Assembly (NCBI RefSeq): GCF_002117105.1
Contig: NZ_CP019343.1
Location: forward strand, 4,030,001 to 4,094,000
Direction of reading: 5' to 3'
DNA from: Oceanicoccus sagamiensis
GTDB lineage: Bacteria > Pseudomonadota > Gammaproteobacteria > Pseudomonadales > Dasaniaceae
Length of the DNA: 64,000 bases
Made by a program: the position numbers and the translations under genes. The notes beneath the pieces are model-generated. The model ran no database searches. It was not told the origin of the DNA and saw only the letters and a program-made list of their open reading frames with translations. This document shows positions 36,290-45,631 of the stretch, piece by piece (the stretch's first letter is position 1; every line of letters starts with the position of its first letter).

Positions 36290-37510
36290 ATGGACCTGAC
36301 CGTCAAGTTAAAAAACGCCGACGATATCGATCATATTGCTACCGGTGTACAACCTACGCCGTTTCATTCGCGCACGTCAAAGCTGAATATGAATCAACAA
36401 TGGGTTGAGTGGTGTGGCTATGCCACTGCCGTCTCTTATATGGATGCCCATATAGAATATTTCGCTACCCGAAATACCTGTGCTGTATTTGATATGTCAC
36501 CGATGCGCAAATATCGTTTTAAAGGGCCCGATGCCGAAGCGATGTTAGACCGTATGGTAACGCGCGATGTCAGCAAACAGGCTTTAAATACGGTTGCCTA
36601 TAATGTCTGGTGTACCGATGCGGGCCGCGTGGTCGACGATGGCACCCTATTCCGTTTAGCGGATGATGAATTTATTGTCTGCTGTGCCGACCCTTGTTAT
36701 GACTGGTTTCAATTAGCGGCGGTGGGTTTTGATGCCATTGAGATTACTGATATCAGTGAAGACCTTGCCTCACTGGCACTGCAAGGGCCCACCTCCTGCG
36801 CGCTGCTAAAACAGATGGGCTTTAGCGGTATTGAAAACTGCAAACCCTTTGAGATTGTAAAATTCCCCTACCTGTCCGGAGAAATGATGATTTCACGGAC
36901 CGGCTTTACCGGTGACCTTGGTTATGAGTTGTGGATTGACCCCAAGGATGCTGAAGCATTGTGGGATGAGTTATTTGATAAAGGTTATAACTATGGCATA
37001 CAACCCTTAGGGGATGAGTCACTGGATATGGCCAGACTGGAAGCGGGCTTTATCAGCCCTGATGTGGAATTTCACGGCGCGCTACATACGGTTGAACCCG
37101 GCCATGACCACTCCCCCTTTGAGCTGGGTTTGGGCTGGATAGTAAACTTTAAAAAAGCACACTTTACTGGCCGGGCTGCCTTGCTGGCAGAAAAAGAATC
37201 CGGCAATTATCGCCGTCTGGTTAAATTAGATATCGAAGGTAATAAGCCCGCTGAAAGCAGTATTCTTTATAGTGGCAAAAACTGTAAACAGGAAATTGGT
37301 TACGTCACTTCCGCTATGTGGTCACCGGTGGTTAAGGCGAATATTGCCTACGGCCTGATTGATGCAAAATATATCGACAGTGAGATTTGGGCTGAAATCT
37401 ACCACCAAAAAGAATTGCGCTGGTACCGTAAAGTCGCCAAATGTACCAAGGTGAAGAAACCGTTTTGGGCACCAGAGCGAGCCAAAGCCACACCACCACC
37501 GGACTGTTAG
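36290..37510 (+). CDS. GcvT/LigM-like tetrahydrofolate methyltransferase
   Basis: A protein of 406 residues from the chosen start, of the aminomethyltransferase (GcvT) superfamily. It has the early PTPFHSR segment, a folate-binding GcvT core (about 40-300) including YNVWCTDAGRVVDDGTLFRL and SRTGFTGDLGYELW, and a C-terminal barrel domain. ATG 36290 is preceded by GAGG at 9 bases; GTG 36275 overlapping the upstream TGA is the alternative. The family moves methyl or methylene groups from amines, aryl ethers or DMSP to THF. Coupled to the FAD oxidase pair, a demethylation role is likely; GcvT proper is unlikely because gcvH and gcvP are absent. Confidence 0.85.
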   Translation: MDLTVKLKNADDIDHIATGVQPTPFHSRTSKLNMNQQWVEWCGYATAVSYMDAHIEYFATRNTCAVFDMSPMRKYRFKGPDAEAMLDRMVTRDVSKQALNTVAYNVWCTDAGRVVDDGTLFRLADDEFIVCCADPCYDWFQLAAVGFDAIEITDISEDLASLALQGPTSCALLKQMGFSGIENCKPFEIVKFPYLSGEMMISRTGFTGDLGYELWIDPKDAEALWDELFDKGYNYGIQPLGDESLDMARLEAGFISPDVEFHGALHTVEPGHDHSPFELGLGWIVNFKKAHFTGRAALLAEKESGNYRRLVKLDIEGNKPAESSILYSGKNCKQEIGYVTSAMWSPVVKANIAYGLIDAKYIDSEIWAEIYHQKELRWYRKVAKCTKVKKPFWAPERAKATPPPDC

Positions 37511-37580
37511 TAAGCTCAGCGCAACCACAGTTAGAGAATCTGCTTTTCACCCTAAAAAGAAATAGCCTTTTTAAAGGTAT

Positions 37581-37616
37581 AAAAAAACCTCGCATCATCG
37601 ATGCGAGGTTTTTTTT
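37581..37616. terminator. Bidirectional Rho-independent terminator
   Basis: Arms AACCTCGCAT (37586-37595) and ATGCGAGGTT (37601-37610) form a strong stem with a 5-base loop, flanked by A7 on the left and T8 on the right. It can stop transcription from the GcvT-like operon (plus) and from glnS (minus), which converge here. The 119-base gap holds nothing else. Confidence 0.92.
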
Positions 37617-37629
37617 GGCGCAAAGCAAG

Positions 37630-39324
37630 CTACTTGCTGGCGCGCAGACCTATGGTCATATTAAAGACAGGCTTAGCGGGCTGGTGATCATAGCGGTCAG
37701 CCACAAAATACCCTTCACGCTCAAACTGAAAAGCTGCCTCAGGTGCCGCATCCGCCAAGCCAGGCTCAACCCAGCAGTTATCTAACACCTTTAATGAGTT
37801 GGGGTTAATATGCTGCATAAAGTCTTCTTCACCGCGATCAGGCGCCTCATGCACAAATAACCGCTCATATAAACGTACGCTGGCTTGCTTGCCATGTGTG
37901 GCTGATACCCAGTGAATAACACCTCTAGGCTTAATCCCGTCTGGAGGGTTGTCACCCACAGTATTGGGAACCAGAGACGCGACAATAGTCTCTATATTAC
38001 CGTCAGCATCTTTAATGACATCATCGGCTTTAATCACATAGGCACTGCGCAGACGAACATATTCACCGGCCACCAGGCGTTTAAACTTCTTGCGGCTGAG
38101 GGTGGTATCTTCAGTAAAATCAGCGCGGTCGATATAAAGCTCTTTAGTAAACGGCAAAGACCTGCTGCCCATCTCCTCTTTACTGGGATGAACCGGTGCC
38201 GCCAAGGTTTGCACATCACTGTCTATATGCTGTTCAAAATTACTGATCAATAATTTAACGGGATTGAGCACACACATAGCTCTGGGGGCATGCTCATTTA
38301 AGTCTTCGCGAATAAAAAACTCCAACTGGGCCATATCCACCACACCATCGGTTTTGGCGACCGCCAGGCTCTGGCAGAAGTTGCGCACCGCAGTGGCACT
38401 ATAGCCGCGACGGCGCATCCCTGAAATGGTCGGCATTCTGGGGTCGTTCCAGCCTGCAACTACCTTGTCATCCACTAATTGCTTAAGCTTGCGCTTGCTG
38501 GTCACAGTATAGTTAATATTTAAGCGGCCAAATTCATACTGGCGCGGCGTTGCGGGCACAGGTAAATGCTCCAGAAACCATTCATACAGTGGCCTGTGGT
38601 CAGCAAATTCCAGCGTACAGACAGAATGACTAACCCCTTCAATGGCATCTTCCTGACCGTGGGCAAAATCATAAGCTGGATAGATACACCATTTATCACC
38701 GGTCTGGTGATGGCTGGCTTTGCGGATCCGGTAAAGGATAGGGTCCCGCAAGTTCATATTGGAGGAGGCCATATCAATTTTGGCCCGCAGCACACAATGC
38801 CCTTCATCAAATTCACCGGCCCGCATCTTTTCAAATTGCGCCAGATTCTCTTCCGGTGTGCGACTCCGGTAAGGGCTGTCTTTACCCGGTGAGGTTGCCC
38901 AGCCCCGGTATTCACTGGCTTGCTCTGCGGTTAAATCACAGACATAGGCATTACCCTCTTTAATCAGATGCAAGGCCCACTCATAAAATTGGTCAAAGTA
39001 ACTGGAGGCATAACGGACATCACCTGCCCACTGGAAGCCCAGCCAACGGACATCTTCTTTAATCGCATCGACATACTCCTGATCTTCCTTGGCTGGATTG
39101 GTATCATCAAAACGCAGGTTGCATTCACCGCCAAAGGTTTCGGCCAGACCAAAATTTAAGCAGATCGATTTGGCATGGCCGATATGCAGGTAGCCATTAG
39201 GCTCAGGAGGGAAACGAGTCACTACCTTGCTAACCCGGCCTTCCGCCAGATCCTGCTTAATAATGGTTTCAATAAAATTCTCAGGCTTACTGGTTTCAGC
39301 GCCGTTTTCTTCAGACTTGCTCAT
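37630..39324 (-). CDS. glnS: Glutamine-tRNA ligase
   Basis: A 564-residue class I aminoacyl-tRNA synthetase that charges tRNA-Gln. The HIGH motif is H47-I-G-H50 after FPPEPNGYL, and the KMSKS-type loop is [11 protein letters not shown] near 275. The C-terminal anticodon-binding barrels are complete. Length agrees with E. coli (554). It ends at the bidirectional terminator and is divergent from ppiB. Confidence 0.98.
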   Translation of the reverse strand: MSKSEENGAETSKPENFIETIIKQDLAEGRVSKVVTRFPPEPNGYLHIGHAKSICLNFGLAETFGGECNLRFDDTNPAKEDQEYVDAIKEDVRWLGFQWAGDVRYASSYFDQFYEWALHLIKEGNAYVCDLTAEQASEYRGWATSPGKDSPYRSRTPEENLAQFEKMRAGEFDEGHCVLRAKIDMASSNMNLRDPILYRIRKASHHQTGDKWCIYPAYDFAHGQEDAIEGVSHSVCTLEFADHRPLYEWFLEHLPVPATPRQYEFGRLNINYTVTSKRKLKQLVDDKVVAGWNDPRMPTISGMRRRGYSATAVRNFCQSLAVAKTDGVVDMAQLEFFIREDLNEHAPRAMCVLNPVKLLISNFEQHIDSDVQTLAAPVHPSKEEMGSRSLPFTKELYIDRADFTEDTTLSRKKFKRLVAGEYVRLRSAYVIKADDVIKDADGNIETIVASLVPNTVGDNPPDGIKPRGVIHWVSATHGKQASVRLYERLFVHEAPDRGEEDFMQHINPNSLKVLDNCWVEPGLADAAPEAAFQFEREGYFVADRYDHQPAKPVFNMTIGLRASK

Positions 39325-39443
39325 GAATCGTTGTTTTCCGCGATAGTTTTGCAGTGATATGTCGTGATTTAAGGTTCCGCCGGAGGGGCAAAAGCCGTAT
39401 TATAGCGGCTTTCTTAATACGAACACACAGGGTAGAGACTTTT

Positions 39444-39941
39444 ATGGTTATATTTAAAACAAACTACGGCGATATCACGATTGAGTTGGATTTTGATAAC
39501 GCCCCTAAAACCGCAGAGAACTTTGCCCAGTACGTCAAAGACGGTTTCTATGACGGTACTATTTTCCACCGGGTTATTGATAATTTTATGGTTCAGGGCG
39601 GCGGTTTTGAGCCAGGCATGGGCCAGAAAGAAACTCGCGACCCCATTGCCAACGAAGCCGATAACGGCCTTAAGAATGATGTTGGTACTCTGGCTATGGC
39701 ACGTACCATGGACCCGGATTCAGCCAGCGCGCAGTTCTTTATTAATGTAAAAGACAATGACTTCCTTAACCACACCGCCAAAAACAGCCAGGGCTGGGGT
39801 TATGCGGTCTTTGCCAAGGTGGTTGACGGTATGGATGTGGTCAATAAGATCAAGGCGCTACCTACCACCAGCAAAGGCGGCCACCAGGATGTACCTGTTG
39901 ACGACATTATTATTGAATCAGCGGCATTAACCGAAGACTAG
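39444..39941 (+). CDS. ppiB: Peptidyl-prolyl cis-trans isomerase B (cyclophilin)
   Basis: A 165-residue cytoplasmic cyclophilin. [13 protein letters not shown] and the [17 protein letters not shown] region hold the usual active-site residues. There is no signal peptide. ATG at 39444 begins [11 protein letters not shown] as in the family; the longer open frame to 39354 adds residues foreign to cyclophilins and reaches into the promoter region. It is followed by lpxH after 15 bases, as in many gammaproteobacteria, and is divergent from glnS. Confidence 0.96.
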   Translation: MVIFKTNYGDITIELDFDNAPKTAENFAQYVKDGFYDGTIFHRVIDNFMVQGGGFEPGMGQKETRDPIANEADNGLKNDVGTLAMARTMDPDSASAQFFINVKDNDFLNHTAKNSQGWGYAVFAKVVDGMDVVNKIKALPTTSKGGHQDVPVDDIIIESAALTED

Positions 39942-39956
39942 AAGACCTATAGTCCT

Positions 39957-40676
39957 ATGACGACGCTGTTTATTTCAGATCTGCATCTGGACCCTTCGCG
40001 CCCGGCAGTAACCCGGGCGTTTTTGGATTTACTCGCCGGTGAAGCACGTAGCGCCGATGCCCTCTATATCCTTGGTGATTTTTTCGAGGTATGGATTGGG
40101 GATGATGATGATGCCCAACTAAACCAGACAGTGATTACAGCCCTGAAGGCTCTGACCAGCAGTGGTACACCGGTATTTGTAATGCATGGCAATCGTGACT
40201 TCCTGATCGGAGAGCTATTTTGCCAACAAACTGGCTGCCAACTCATTCACGACCCCAGCACCATTGAACTCTACGGCCAGCCGGTATTATTACTGCACGG
40301 TGATACACTCTGCACGGATGATATAAAGTATATGGAGTTTCGTCAGCAGTGCCGCAGCGAGGCCTGGCAAAGTGCCCTGCTCTCTCATACGGTAGAACAA
40401 CGTCGGCAACTGGCCAGGCAAATGCGCGCCGATAGTCAAGCGGCCAGCAGTAACAAAGCCGATGATATTATGGATGTTAATCAGGCTGAAGTGCTACGTA
40501 TGTTCGCGCAGCATAACGTGAGCCTGATGATTCATGGGCATACCCATCGCCCGGCCATTCATCAGCATGAGAATAATACCCTACGTGTCGTTTTGGGTGA
40601 CTGGCATGACAGCGGCTGGATTATTCGTTACCCCAGCAACGGTCAATTTAAGTTAGAGGAATTCCCAATACAGTAA
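39957..40676 (+). CDS. lpxH: UDP-2,3-diacylglucosamine diphosphatase
   Basis: A 239-residue metallophosphoesterase of lipid A synthesis that hydrolyses UDP-2,3-diacylglucosamine to lipid X. Metal-binding motifs appear in order: D8-x-H10 in SDLHLD, GDFFEVW near 41, GNRDFL near 79, HGDTLC near 113 and GHTHRP near 195. Length is the family norm. It is coupled to ppiB in a two-gene unit. Confidence 0.96.
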   Translation: MTTLFISDLHLDPSRPAVTRAFLDLLAGEARSADALYILGDFFEVWIGDDDDAQLNQTVITALKALTSSGTPVFVMHGNRDFLIGELFCQQTGCQLIHDPSTIELYGQPVLLLHGDTLCTDDIKYMEFRQQCRSEAWQSALLSHTVEQRRQLARQMRADSQAASSNKADDIMDVNQAEVLRMFAQHNVSLMIHGHTHRPAIHQHENNTLRVVLGDWHDSGWIIRYPSNGQFKLEEFPIQ

Positions 40677-40735
40677 CACCCGTTATTCAGCTTGACGCGA
40701 GTAACGTATTTTTAATCATCAATCTGGAGCTTACA

Positions 40736-41179
40736 ATGAAAATAAAAACACTGACCTCTGTTTTACTCTGTGCCGCACTCGCCAGCACCGCGGCAACCGC
40801 AGCCAATAATAAATCCGTTATTAAACACCGCCAGGCCGTGATGGCAGCCATCGGCGGTCATTTTGGTGCTGCATTTTCTACTATGCGCGGTATGGAGCAG
40901 TTTGATGAAAACCAAATTTTTCACGCCGACGCTGTGGCCCGCCTGGCCAAAATTTCTGCCAAGACTTACCCTGCCGGTAGCGGCGAAGGAAAAACCAAAG
41001 CCAAAGCTGAAATCTGGGATAAGCCAGAAGACTTCCAAAAAGCGATGGATGAGTTTGTTGTAAAAGCTGACGAGTTTGCCGCCGCAGCAAAAACTAAAGA
41101 TTTAAAAGTTTATGGTGCCGCAGCCAAGGCTCTTGGTGGCTCTTGCAAGGGCTGCCATGATGATTTTAAGGCGAAATAG
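40736..41179 (+). CDS. Cytochrome c' (class II c-type cytochrome)
   Basis: A 147-residue periplasmic haem protein. Residues 1-22 form a Sec signal peptide. The haem-binding CxxCH is C137-K-G-C140-H141, close to the C-terminus as in all class II cytochromes, on a four-helix bundle. Cytochromes c' bind NO and CO at a five-coordinate haem and are linked to nitrosative stress. GGAGC lies just before the ATG. Its 3' end overlaps by 14 bases the 3' end of the convergent cytochrome b gene, a likely electron partner. Confidence 0.93.
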   Translation: MKIKTLTSVLLCAALASTAATAANNKSVIKHRQAVMAAIGGHFGAAFSTMRGMEQFDENQIFHADAVARLAKISAKTYPAGSGEGKTKAKAEIWDKPEDFQKAMDEFVVKADEFAAAAKTKDLKVYGAAAKALGGSCKGCHDDFKAK

Positions 41180-41819
41180 TCACTAGCAACCACGCGGACA
41201 ACGCTGCAATAGCAGTCAGAAAGCACAGGCGTAACAGCGATATTGGCTTGGCCGCCTGTGCTCCATCTTGCTGCGATATATAACCGCTAATCATTGGTTT
41301 CACTAAATTATTTTTGCGCACCAGCCAGTAAAAACCAATAGCGGAAAGATGCAAAGCCACCAGCAACAACAGCAACCTATAGTTGTTAGCATGAATCACA
41401 CTGGCGACACTAATCCAACGCTCATCAGCCCAGGCCACCCAGGGCCCTTCAGTAAAAATCTCATCCGTTGTTAACAAACCAGACAATGTTTGTGCCAGCA
41501 GAGTCAGCAACATAATGACGACTGCCCAGGAACCCAGTGGACTATGACCAGAGTGATTAGACTGTCCACGCAGATAATTGATAACGGCACGAGGCGATAA
41601 GGGCAGCCTCAAAAAATGCGCATGATCGAGGGCAAACAACCCCGTCAACACTCTAAAGCATAATAACGCCAACACACCATAGCCACTAATCAGGTGCCAC
41701 TCCATTAAATCGATATCTCCCAACAAACCGGTCGCCATCGAGACGGTAAAAACCACTAACAGCAACCAGTGAAAGAGCCGGGTATGAAGATTCCAAACAA
41801 GGGTTTTTTGCTGACTCAT
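41166..41819 (-). CDS. Cytochrome b561/b6-type membrane protein
   Basis: A 217-residue integral membrane cytochrome b of the Ni,Fe-hydrogenase/b561 type. Four main membrane helices are visible, with candidate haem ligands in NLHTRLFHWLLL (helix 1), the DLMEWHLISGYG segment (helix 2) and the later HLSAIGFYWL. It would pass electrons between quinone and a periplasmic c-type cytochrome; the adjacent cytochrome c' is the natural partner. The gene follows miaE on the same strand after 11 bases. Confidence 0.88.
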   Translation of the reverse strand: MSQQKTLVWNLHTRLFHWLLLVVFTVSMATGLLGDIDLMEWHLISGYGVLALLCFRVLTGLFALDHAHFLRLPLSPRAVINYLRGQSNHSGHSPLGSWAVVIMLLTLLAQTLSGLLTTDEIFTEGPWVAWADERWISVASVIHANNYRLLLLLVALHLSAIGFYWLVRKNNLVKPMISGYISQQDGAQAAKPISLLRLCFLTAIAALSAWLLVTISP

Positions 41820-41830
41820 AGGGTTACCTG

Positions 41831-42442
41831 TCAGGCGGCCATTGGCCCACTGTGAAAGCGAAACTCCTGGTCAGGACTCTCAACCAGCTTTTGCTCTAAT
41901 TGTGCATAGTAGGCAATACGGTCATCGATCGGTGACTCGGCATATTTTTCTGCCAGCCCGAGATAATCTAAAAAATGACGGGATTCAGATTTGAGTAATG
42001 ACAGGTAAAAGTTTTTTAGCTCATCATCCAAATGCGGCGCCAGTTTAGCAAAGCGCTCACAGGAGCGCGCTTCAATAAAGGCGCCAATAATCAAACTATC
42101 AATCAGTTTTTCGGGTTCATGGGTTCGCAAACCTTCACGCATCCCCCCGGCATAACGGGCAGAACTGAGCTGAATATAGTCAACGCCACGCTTTTTCATA
42201 ATAGCGATAACCTGCTCAAAATGTCGCATTTCTTCTCTGGCCAGGCGCGACATTTTATTTAATAAATCAAATTTATCGACATAGCGGTAAATCATATTCA
42301 ACGCAGTGCTGGCCGCTTTTTTTTCACAGTTAGCATGATCGATCAGCATAATGTCCTGATGCTGTAAGGCGTTTTCTACCCAGCGATCCGGTGTTTCACA
42401 GGCAAGAAAGCTATGGATAGCGCCAAGGTCTATTGCAGCCAT
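41831..42442 (-). CDS. miaE: tRNA-(ms2io6A37) hydroxylase MiaE
   Basis: A 203-residue non-haem di-iron monooxygenase that hydroxylates the isopentenyl group of ms2i6A37 in tRNA. Ferritin-like iron-binding motifs are REEMRHFEQV near 82-91 and SESRHFLDYL near 153-162, and further Glu residues lie on the other helices (E-K-K near 41, IEARSCERFA near 126). Length is normal. Its start shares the base of the stop of the upstream hypothetical gene. Confidence 0.95.
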   Translation of the reverse strand: MAAIDLGAIHSFLACETPDRWVENALQHQDIMLIDHANCEKKAASTALNMIYRYVDKFDLLNKMSRLAREEMRHFEQVIAIMKKRGVDYIQLSSARYAGGMREGLRTHEPEKLIDSLIIGAFIEARSCERFAKLAPHLDDELKNFYLSLLKSESRHFLDYLGLAEKYAESPIDDRIAYYAQLEQKLVESPDQEFRFHSGPMAA

Positions 42443-42981
42443 TAATACGTACCTTTGACCGGCAAGTTAACACGGGGCTTTGGCGAATATTCGGTTACCG
42501 GGACAAGACCCTCATTATCCTTAACCCGCAACGGAATAGAAAAAGACCTTAGCTGTTCACCATCGGTGGTACTGGCTAGAAACTTGATATAGATTTTACC
42601 GGCAACAAGGGGGGTCAGGTGCAATGTAATCGTCACCCTGCCCTGATCATCTGTGCTATAGACTGTATTGGTCGTCTGATTAATTTGAAACTGCTCACTG
42701 TCGACAAAATCCAGCGCTACCATTTGACCCGCTGATAAAGAAAACTGCAGTAGCAACTGCAATGGTTTATCCACAGCTATCTCACCGTCTACACGATGCT
42801 TCATGGGCATACGATCACCGGCAATAGCCAGACTGGTCACGGTCTTTATCTCAAGCTGCTCACTCAGCACGGCAGGCGTTGTTGTTTTATTTACCTGGTA
42901 GATTAAGGCGCTGATAAGCAGCGCAATAAACGGGAGGATAGTAACGAACTTATAGCTTAATAATTGATTAAACATTGACAT
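42442..42981 (-). CDS. Membrane-anchored beta-rich protein, unknown
   Basis: A 179-residue protein with one N-terminal membrane helix (about residues 12-28) and a predicted periplasmic beta-rich domain. No Cys lipobox is present. I do not recognise the family. It lies 5 bases downstream of the lipoprotein gene and touches miaE, so it is probably the second gene of an operon with the metallopeptidase-like lipoprotein and may interact with it. Confidence 0.6.
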   Translation of the reverse strand: MSMFNQLLSYKFVTILPFIALLISALIYQVNKTTTPAVLSEQLEIKTVTSLAIAGDRMPMKHRVDGEIAVDKPLQLLLQFSLSAGQMVALDFVDSEQFQINQTTNTVYSTDDQGRVTITLHLTPLVAGKIYIKFLASTTDGEQLRSFSIPLRVKDNEGLVPVTEYSPKPRVNLPVKGTY

Positions 42982-42986
42982 ACTCT

Positions 42987-44843
42987 CTACTCAACCAGCA
43001 CGCTAAAGCAGCGGCGCCCGACAGTTTCATCTAAACCCTCCAGATAATCTGCATGGGCAAGGGTCATTATATAGCGTGTACTGCCATCAAGGCGCTGTGA
43101 AAAACTCAGTACTGAGCCATCAACCAGAGCTTGCCGGCCAGTCACTTCTTCTCCCTGCCGATAGACATTCACTACCGCTCGACCATTGCCAACAACACCA
43201 TTGCCGGGCGTGACGGTAAACCGATAGTTTTTACTGGCTTCAGTATCCAGCAGTAAAAACTGATTAACCGCAAGTTTGTTCACTGTGCCGTATTGATTGT
43301 TTGAACAAATATCGATGGCACTACCAATAGCCAATGCCGTGTAAACCGTCGCTACATCCTCGTCTGCGGCAATATCATTATTGGCGATATCTTCGTCACT
43401 GCCAAAGTCATCCACCACGGCTTCAGTATCCTGGCTGGCAACCAATAAGTCGATAGCAGCATCTTCAGTTCGCTGCTGTTTTAGTTGATTGATAAAAGTA
43501 AATAGCGATACCAGAGAGTCAGATGAACGGTAAGCGGGGCTGGTTAATGTCTGGAAAATAGGAGAAAAACCCAGACTGAGTTCATCTGCGCCATCGTTAT
43601 TAGTATCAAATAAATTATACATAATAGAAGCTACCGAAGCTTCACTGTACCAACCGGCTACGGCATAGCTGCTTGCATCCAATGCAAAGCGCGAGGTTCT
43701 GGATTGATCAATACCAAGACTGTTTCGATAATTACTGGGGACAGCAGCGTTTTCTTCAGCGGCCCGCTCTAACGCAATACCAGAAAAAGCATCAGCCCAA
43801 CCCTCTTCAAGTGCCAGCCGTAAATCCAAATGATCACCAATCGAATGTGGCCCACCTAATGCATCATAGCGACCAAAGCTGCCGGTGAGGTAATGAGCAA
43901 ATTCATGGGTGATCACATGGGGGTCATATTCATCCGTATTACTATCTTCATCACCTAATAAAAATATTTCATGGGTGGAGGCAATAATCTCAGCACCGCG
44001 GGTAATAAATTGCTGCCGGTAAAAGCTGCCACCAATATCACCTTGTTCAATACTCTGTTCGCTTTCTATCTCTGCGGCATTATTTAATTCACTCCAACGA
44101 ATCGCTAACAGTGGGAATTCAATATCACTATCCGCCCTGACCAGGGTATCAAGCGCTTCACAAACAGAGTCGAGAATGGCAAATGGAGCGGCCGACCGGG
44201 GTAAGGTGTAATCACTAAATCCCGCCTCTACCCCGGCGCCAGCCAATAGGTCACGCAGGGGTAACTCAGCGGGAGTGGCAATGGTATTATCCAATAAATA
44301 ATAGGGGGCATTACCAGCGGTATTATCGGTTAACTGGATATTCCACGAAGCCCCCGCACTACCACCATCACGAAACAGTTGCGCGCGAACCTGCACACAA
44401 ACGGCCTGATTGGCATCAACACTGAGACCGTATTCGCCATTGGCATTGGCCAGCGTTGTTGCCAGCACCGTTTGACTACATTGCCCATTACTCGCATCAA
44501 CGGCTTCTACCACCACACCGCGCATGGGCATTGAAATAATGGCACTGTAATCCAGGCCGAACCTTGTTAAGGGGACACGTTGGTAAAAAACCCGGCCAGT
44601 TAAGGTGCTCTCGGCGGGTACAGGGCTCAACGCAGCACAGGAGGTTAGAGCCGAGTTATTTTCGGGAGTGCTGACGGAGGAAAAACCGCCATCCAAAAAG
44701 GACGCCGGATCGAGCTCCTCGACCGGTGGCTGTTCTTCAACGGGGCTTCTTTCACCGCCTCCGCTTCCACCACCTCCGCCACCACCGCAGGCAACCAGCA
44801 CAAGCGGCAATAACAACAGTACAACTCTCTTTAACGGCGACAT
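42987..44843 (-). CDS. Lipoprotein with gluzincin-like HEFAH motif
   Basis: A 618-residue exported lipoprotein. The signal peptide ends in the lipobox LVAC with C19, followed by a Gly tract (residues 20-30) and an acidic linker. The central part has H313-E-F-A-H317, and EGWAD with E347 lies 30 residues further on, the pattern of a gluzincin metallopeptidase; the C-terminal half is beta-rich, like adhesion or carbohydrate-associated domains. A zinc peptidase anchored to the outer membrane is likely. No known family is assigned. It is directly downstream of a DUF1289 gene (no gap) and upstream of the TM protein at 42442. Confidence 0.7.
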   Translation of the reverse strand: MSPLKRVVLLLLPLVLVACGGGGGGGSGGGERSPVEEQPPVEELDPASFLDGGFSSVSTPENNSALTSCAALSPVPAESTLTGRVFYQRVPLTRFGLDYSAIISMPMRGVVVEAVDASNGQCSQTVLATTLANANGEYGLSVDANQAVCVQVRAQLFRDGGSAGASWNIQLTDNTAGNAPYYLLDNTIATPAELPLRDLLAGAGVEAGFSDYTLPRSAAPFAILDSVCEALDTLVRADSDIEFPLLAIRWSELNNAAEIESEQSIEQGDIGGSFYRQQFITRGAEIIASTHEIFLLGDEDSNTDEYDPHVITHEFAHYLTGSFGRYDALGGPHSIGDHLDLRLALEEGWADAFSGIALERAAEENAAVPSNYRNSLGIDQSRTSRFALDASSYAVAGWYSEASVASIMYNLFDTNNDGADELSLGFSPIFQTLTSPAYRSSDSLVSLFTFINQLKQQRTEDAAIDLLVASQDTEAVVDDFGSDEDIANNDIAADEDVATVYTALAIGSAIDICSNNQYGTVNKLAVNQFLLLDTEASKNYRFTVTPGNGVVGNGRAVVNVYRQGEEVTGRQALVDGSVLSFSQRLDGSTRYIMTLAHADYLEGLDETVGRRCFSVLVE

Positions 44844-45338
44844 CTAAACCCCTTCAAACTCAGTGCTATCTTCATCTTGCAAGCCAGCAGAAGCAAAATA
44901 ACGCTGGTAATGAGCTTCAGAAAGTATATAAAACTCAGCATCAATCGCTAAACGTAATTCTCGCAAATCAGTTTCGCGATACTGGGCATCCAATTCCAGC
45001 CCATATTGAGATAAATCACCTAATTGACTGGCTCCGGCACGCAGCAGCTCATAGGCCCAAATATAGGGGCTTTTGTGGCTGGGGTATGGGATTTGTTGGG
45101 TGTCCAGGTTCCATTGCAACAGGTCCTGCTGGGTCACTCGCATTTTGGTCGCTACGATTTGAGCCAGAAAGCCTTCCAGACGCTGGTCTATAATCCGCTT
45201 TTCCGCCTGGCTATAGCCGTTCCAATGGATAACTTCATGGGCAAAGCGTTTGCAACCGCGGCAAACGCTATCGCCAATCCCTGTAGAACAGACACCAATA
45301 CAGGGGGTTTTTACTCTAATTTCTAACTCTTTGCTCAC
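44844..45338 (-). CDS. DUF1289 protein
   Basis: A protein of 164 residues from the chosen start. The N-terminal TPCIGVCSTGIGDSVCRGCKR segment with four Cys is the DUF1289 signature, a small metal-binding fold of unknown role; the C-terminal half is helical. GTG at 45338 (VSKELEIRVKTPC) fits family starts; the longer frame to 45422 adds an atypical extension. The stop is immediately before the lipoprotein start. Confidence 0.8.
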   Translation of the reverse strand: MSKELEIRVKTPCIGVCSTGIGDSVCRGCKRFAHEVIHWNGYSQAEKRIIDQRLEGFLAQIVATKMRVTQQDLLQWNLDTQQIPYPSHKSPYIWAYELLRAGASQLGDLSQYGLELDAQYRETDLRELRLAIDAEFYILSEAHYQRYFASAGLQDEDSTEFEGV

Positions 45339-45574
45339 TCGGCACTCAATAACAATCAAATATTGTGTGGATGGGTAGGCGGTGCCCAATGAACAAGCTG
45401 GCCGCTTTTTATTGTTAAGCACTTATTCTATATCGGCCAACCTGTTTTCGGAATGGTAATAAGCAGTTTATTTCGGTTTGCAGCTGGTATTTACGGATAA
45501 GTACCCGCCCTCTGGCACTGGGCTCAGCAGGAAACCCACCGCGTACGCAGACCAAGCCTTAGCAGCAAAATAGT

Positions 45575-45590
45575 TGTTGCATATACAACA
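45575..45590 (+). promoter_or_regulatory. Inverted repeat, possible antitoxin operator
   Basis: TGTTG and CAACA flank the centre CATATA, a perfect 5-bp inverted repeat lying about 42 bases before the antitoxin ATG. Toxin-antitoxin operons of this type are usually repressed by their own antitoxin at such a site. Only one copy is seen. Confidence 0.4.
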
Positions 45591-45631
45591 TAAATATGGA
45601 GAATGATGAATATGAACAAAGGAGTAATCCA

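Noticed and set aside
36290-37510. True glycine cleavage T protein or DmdA
   Set aside because: gcvH, gcvP and the other DMSP genes are absent, the protein is longer than either family, and its neighbours are flavoproteins.
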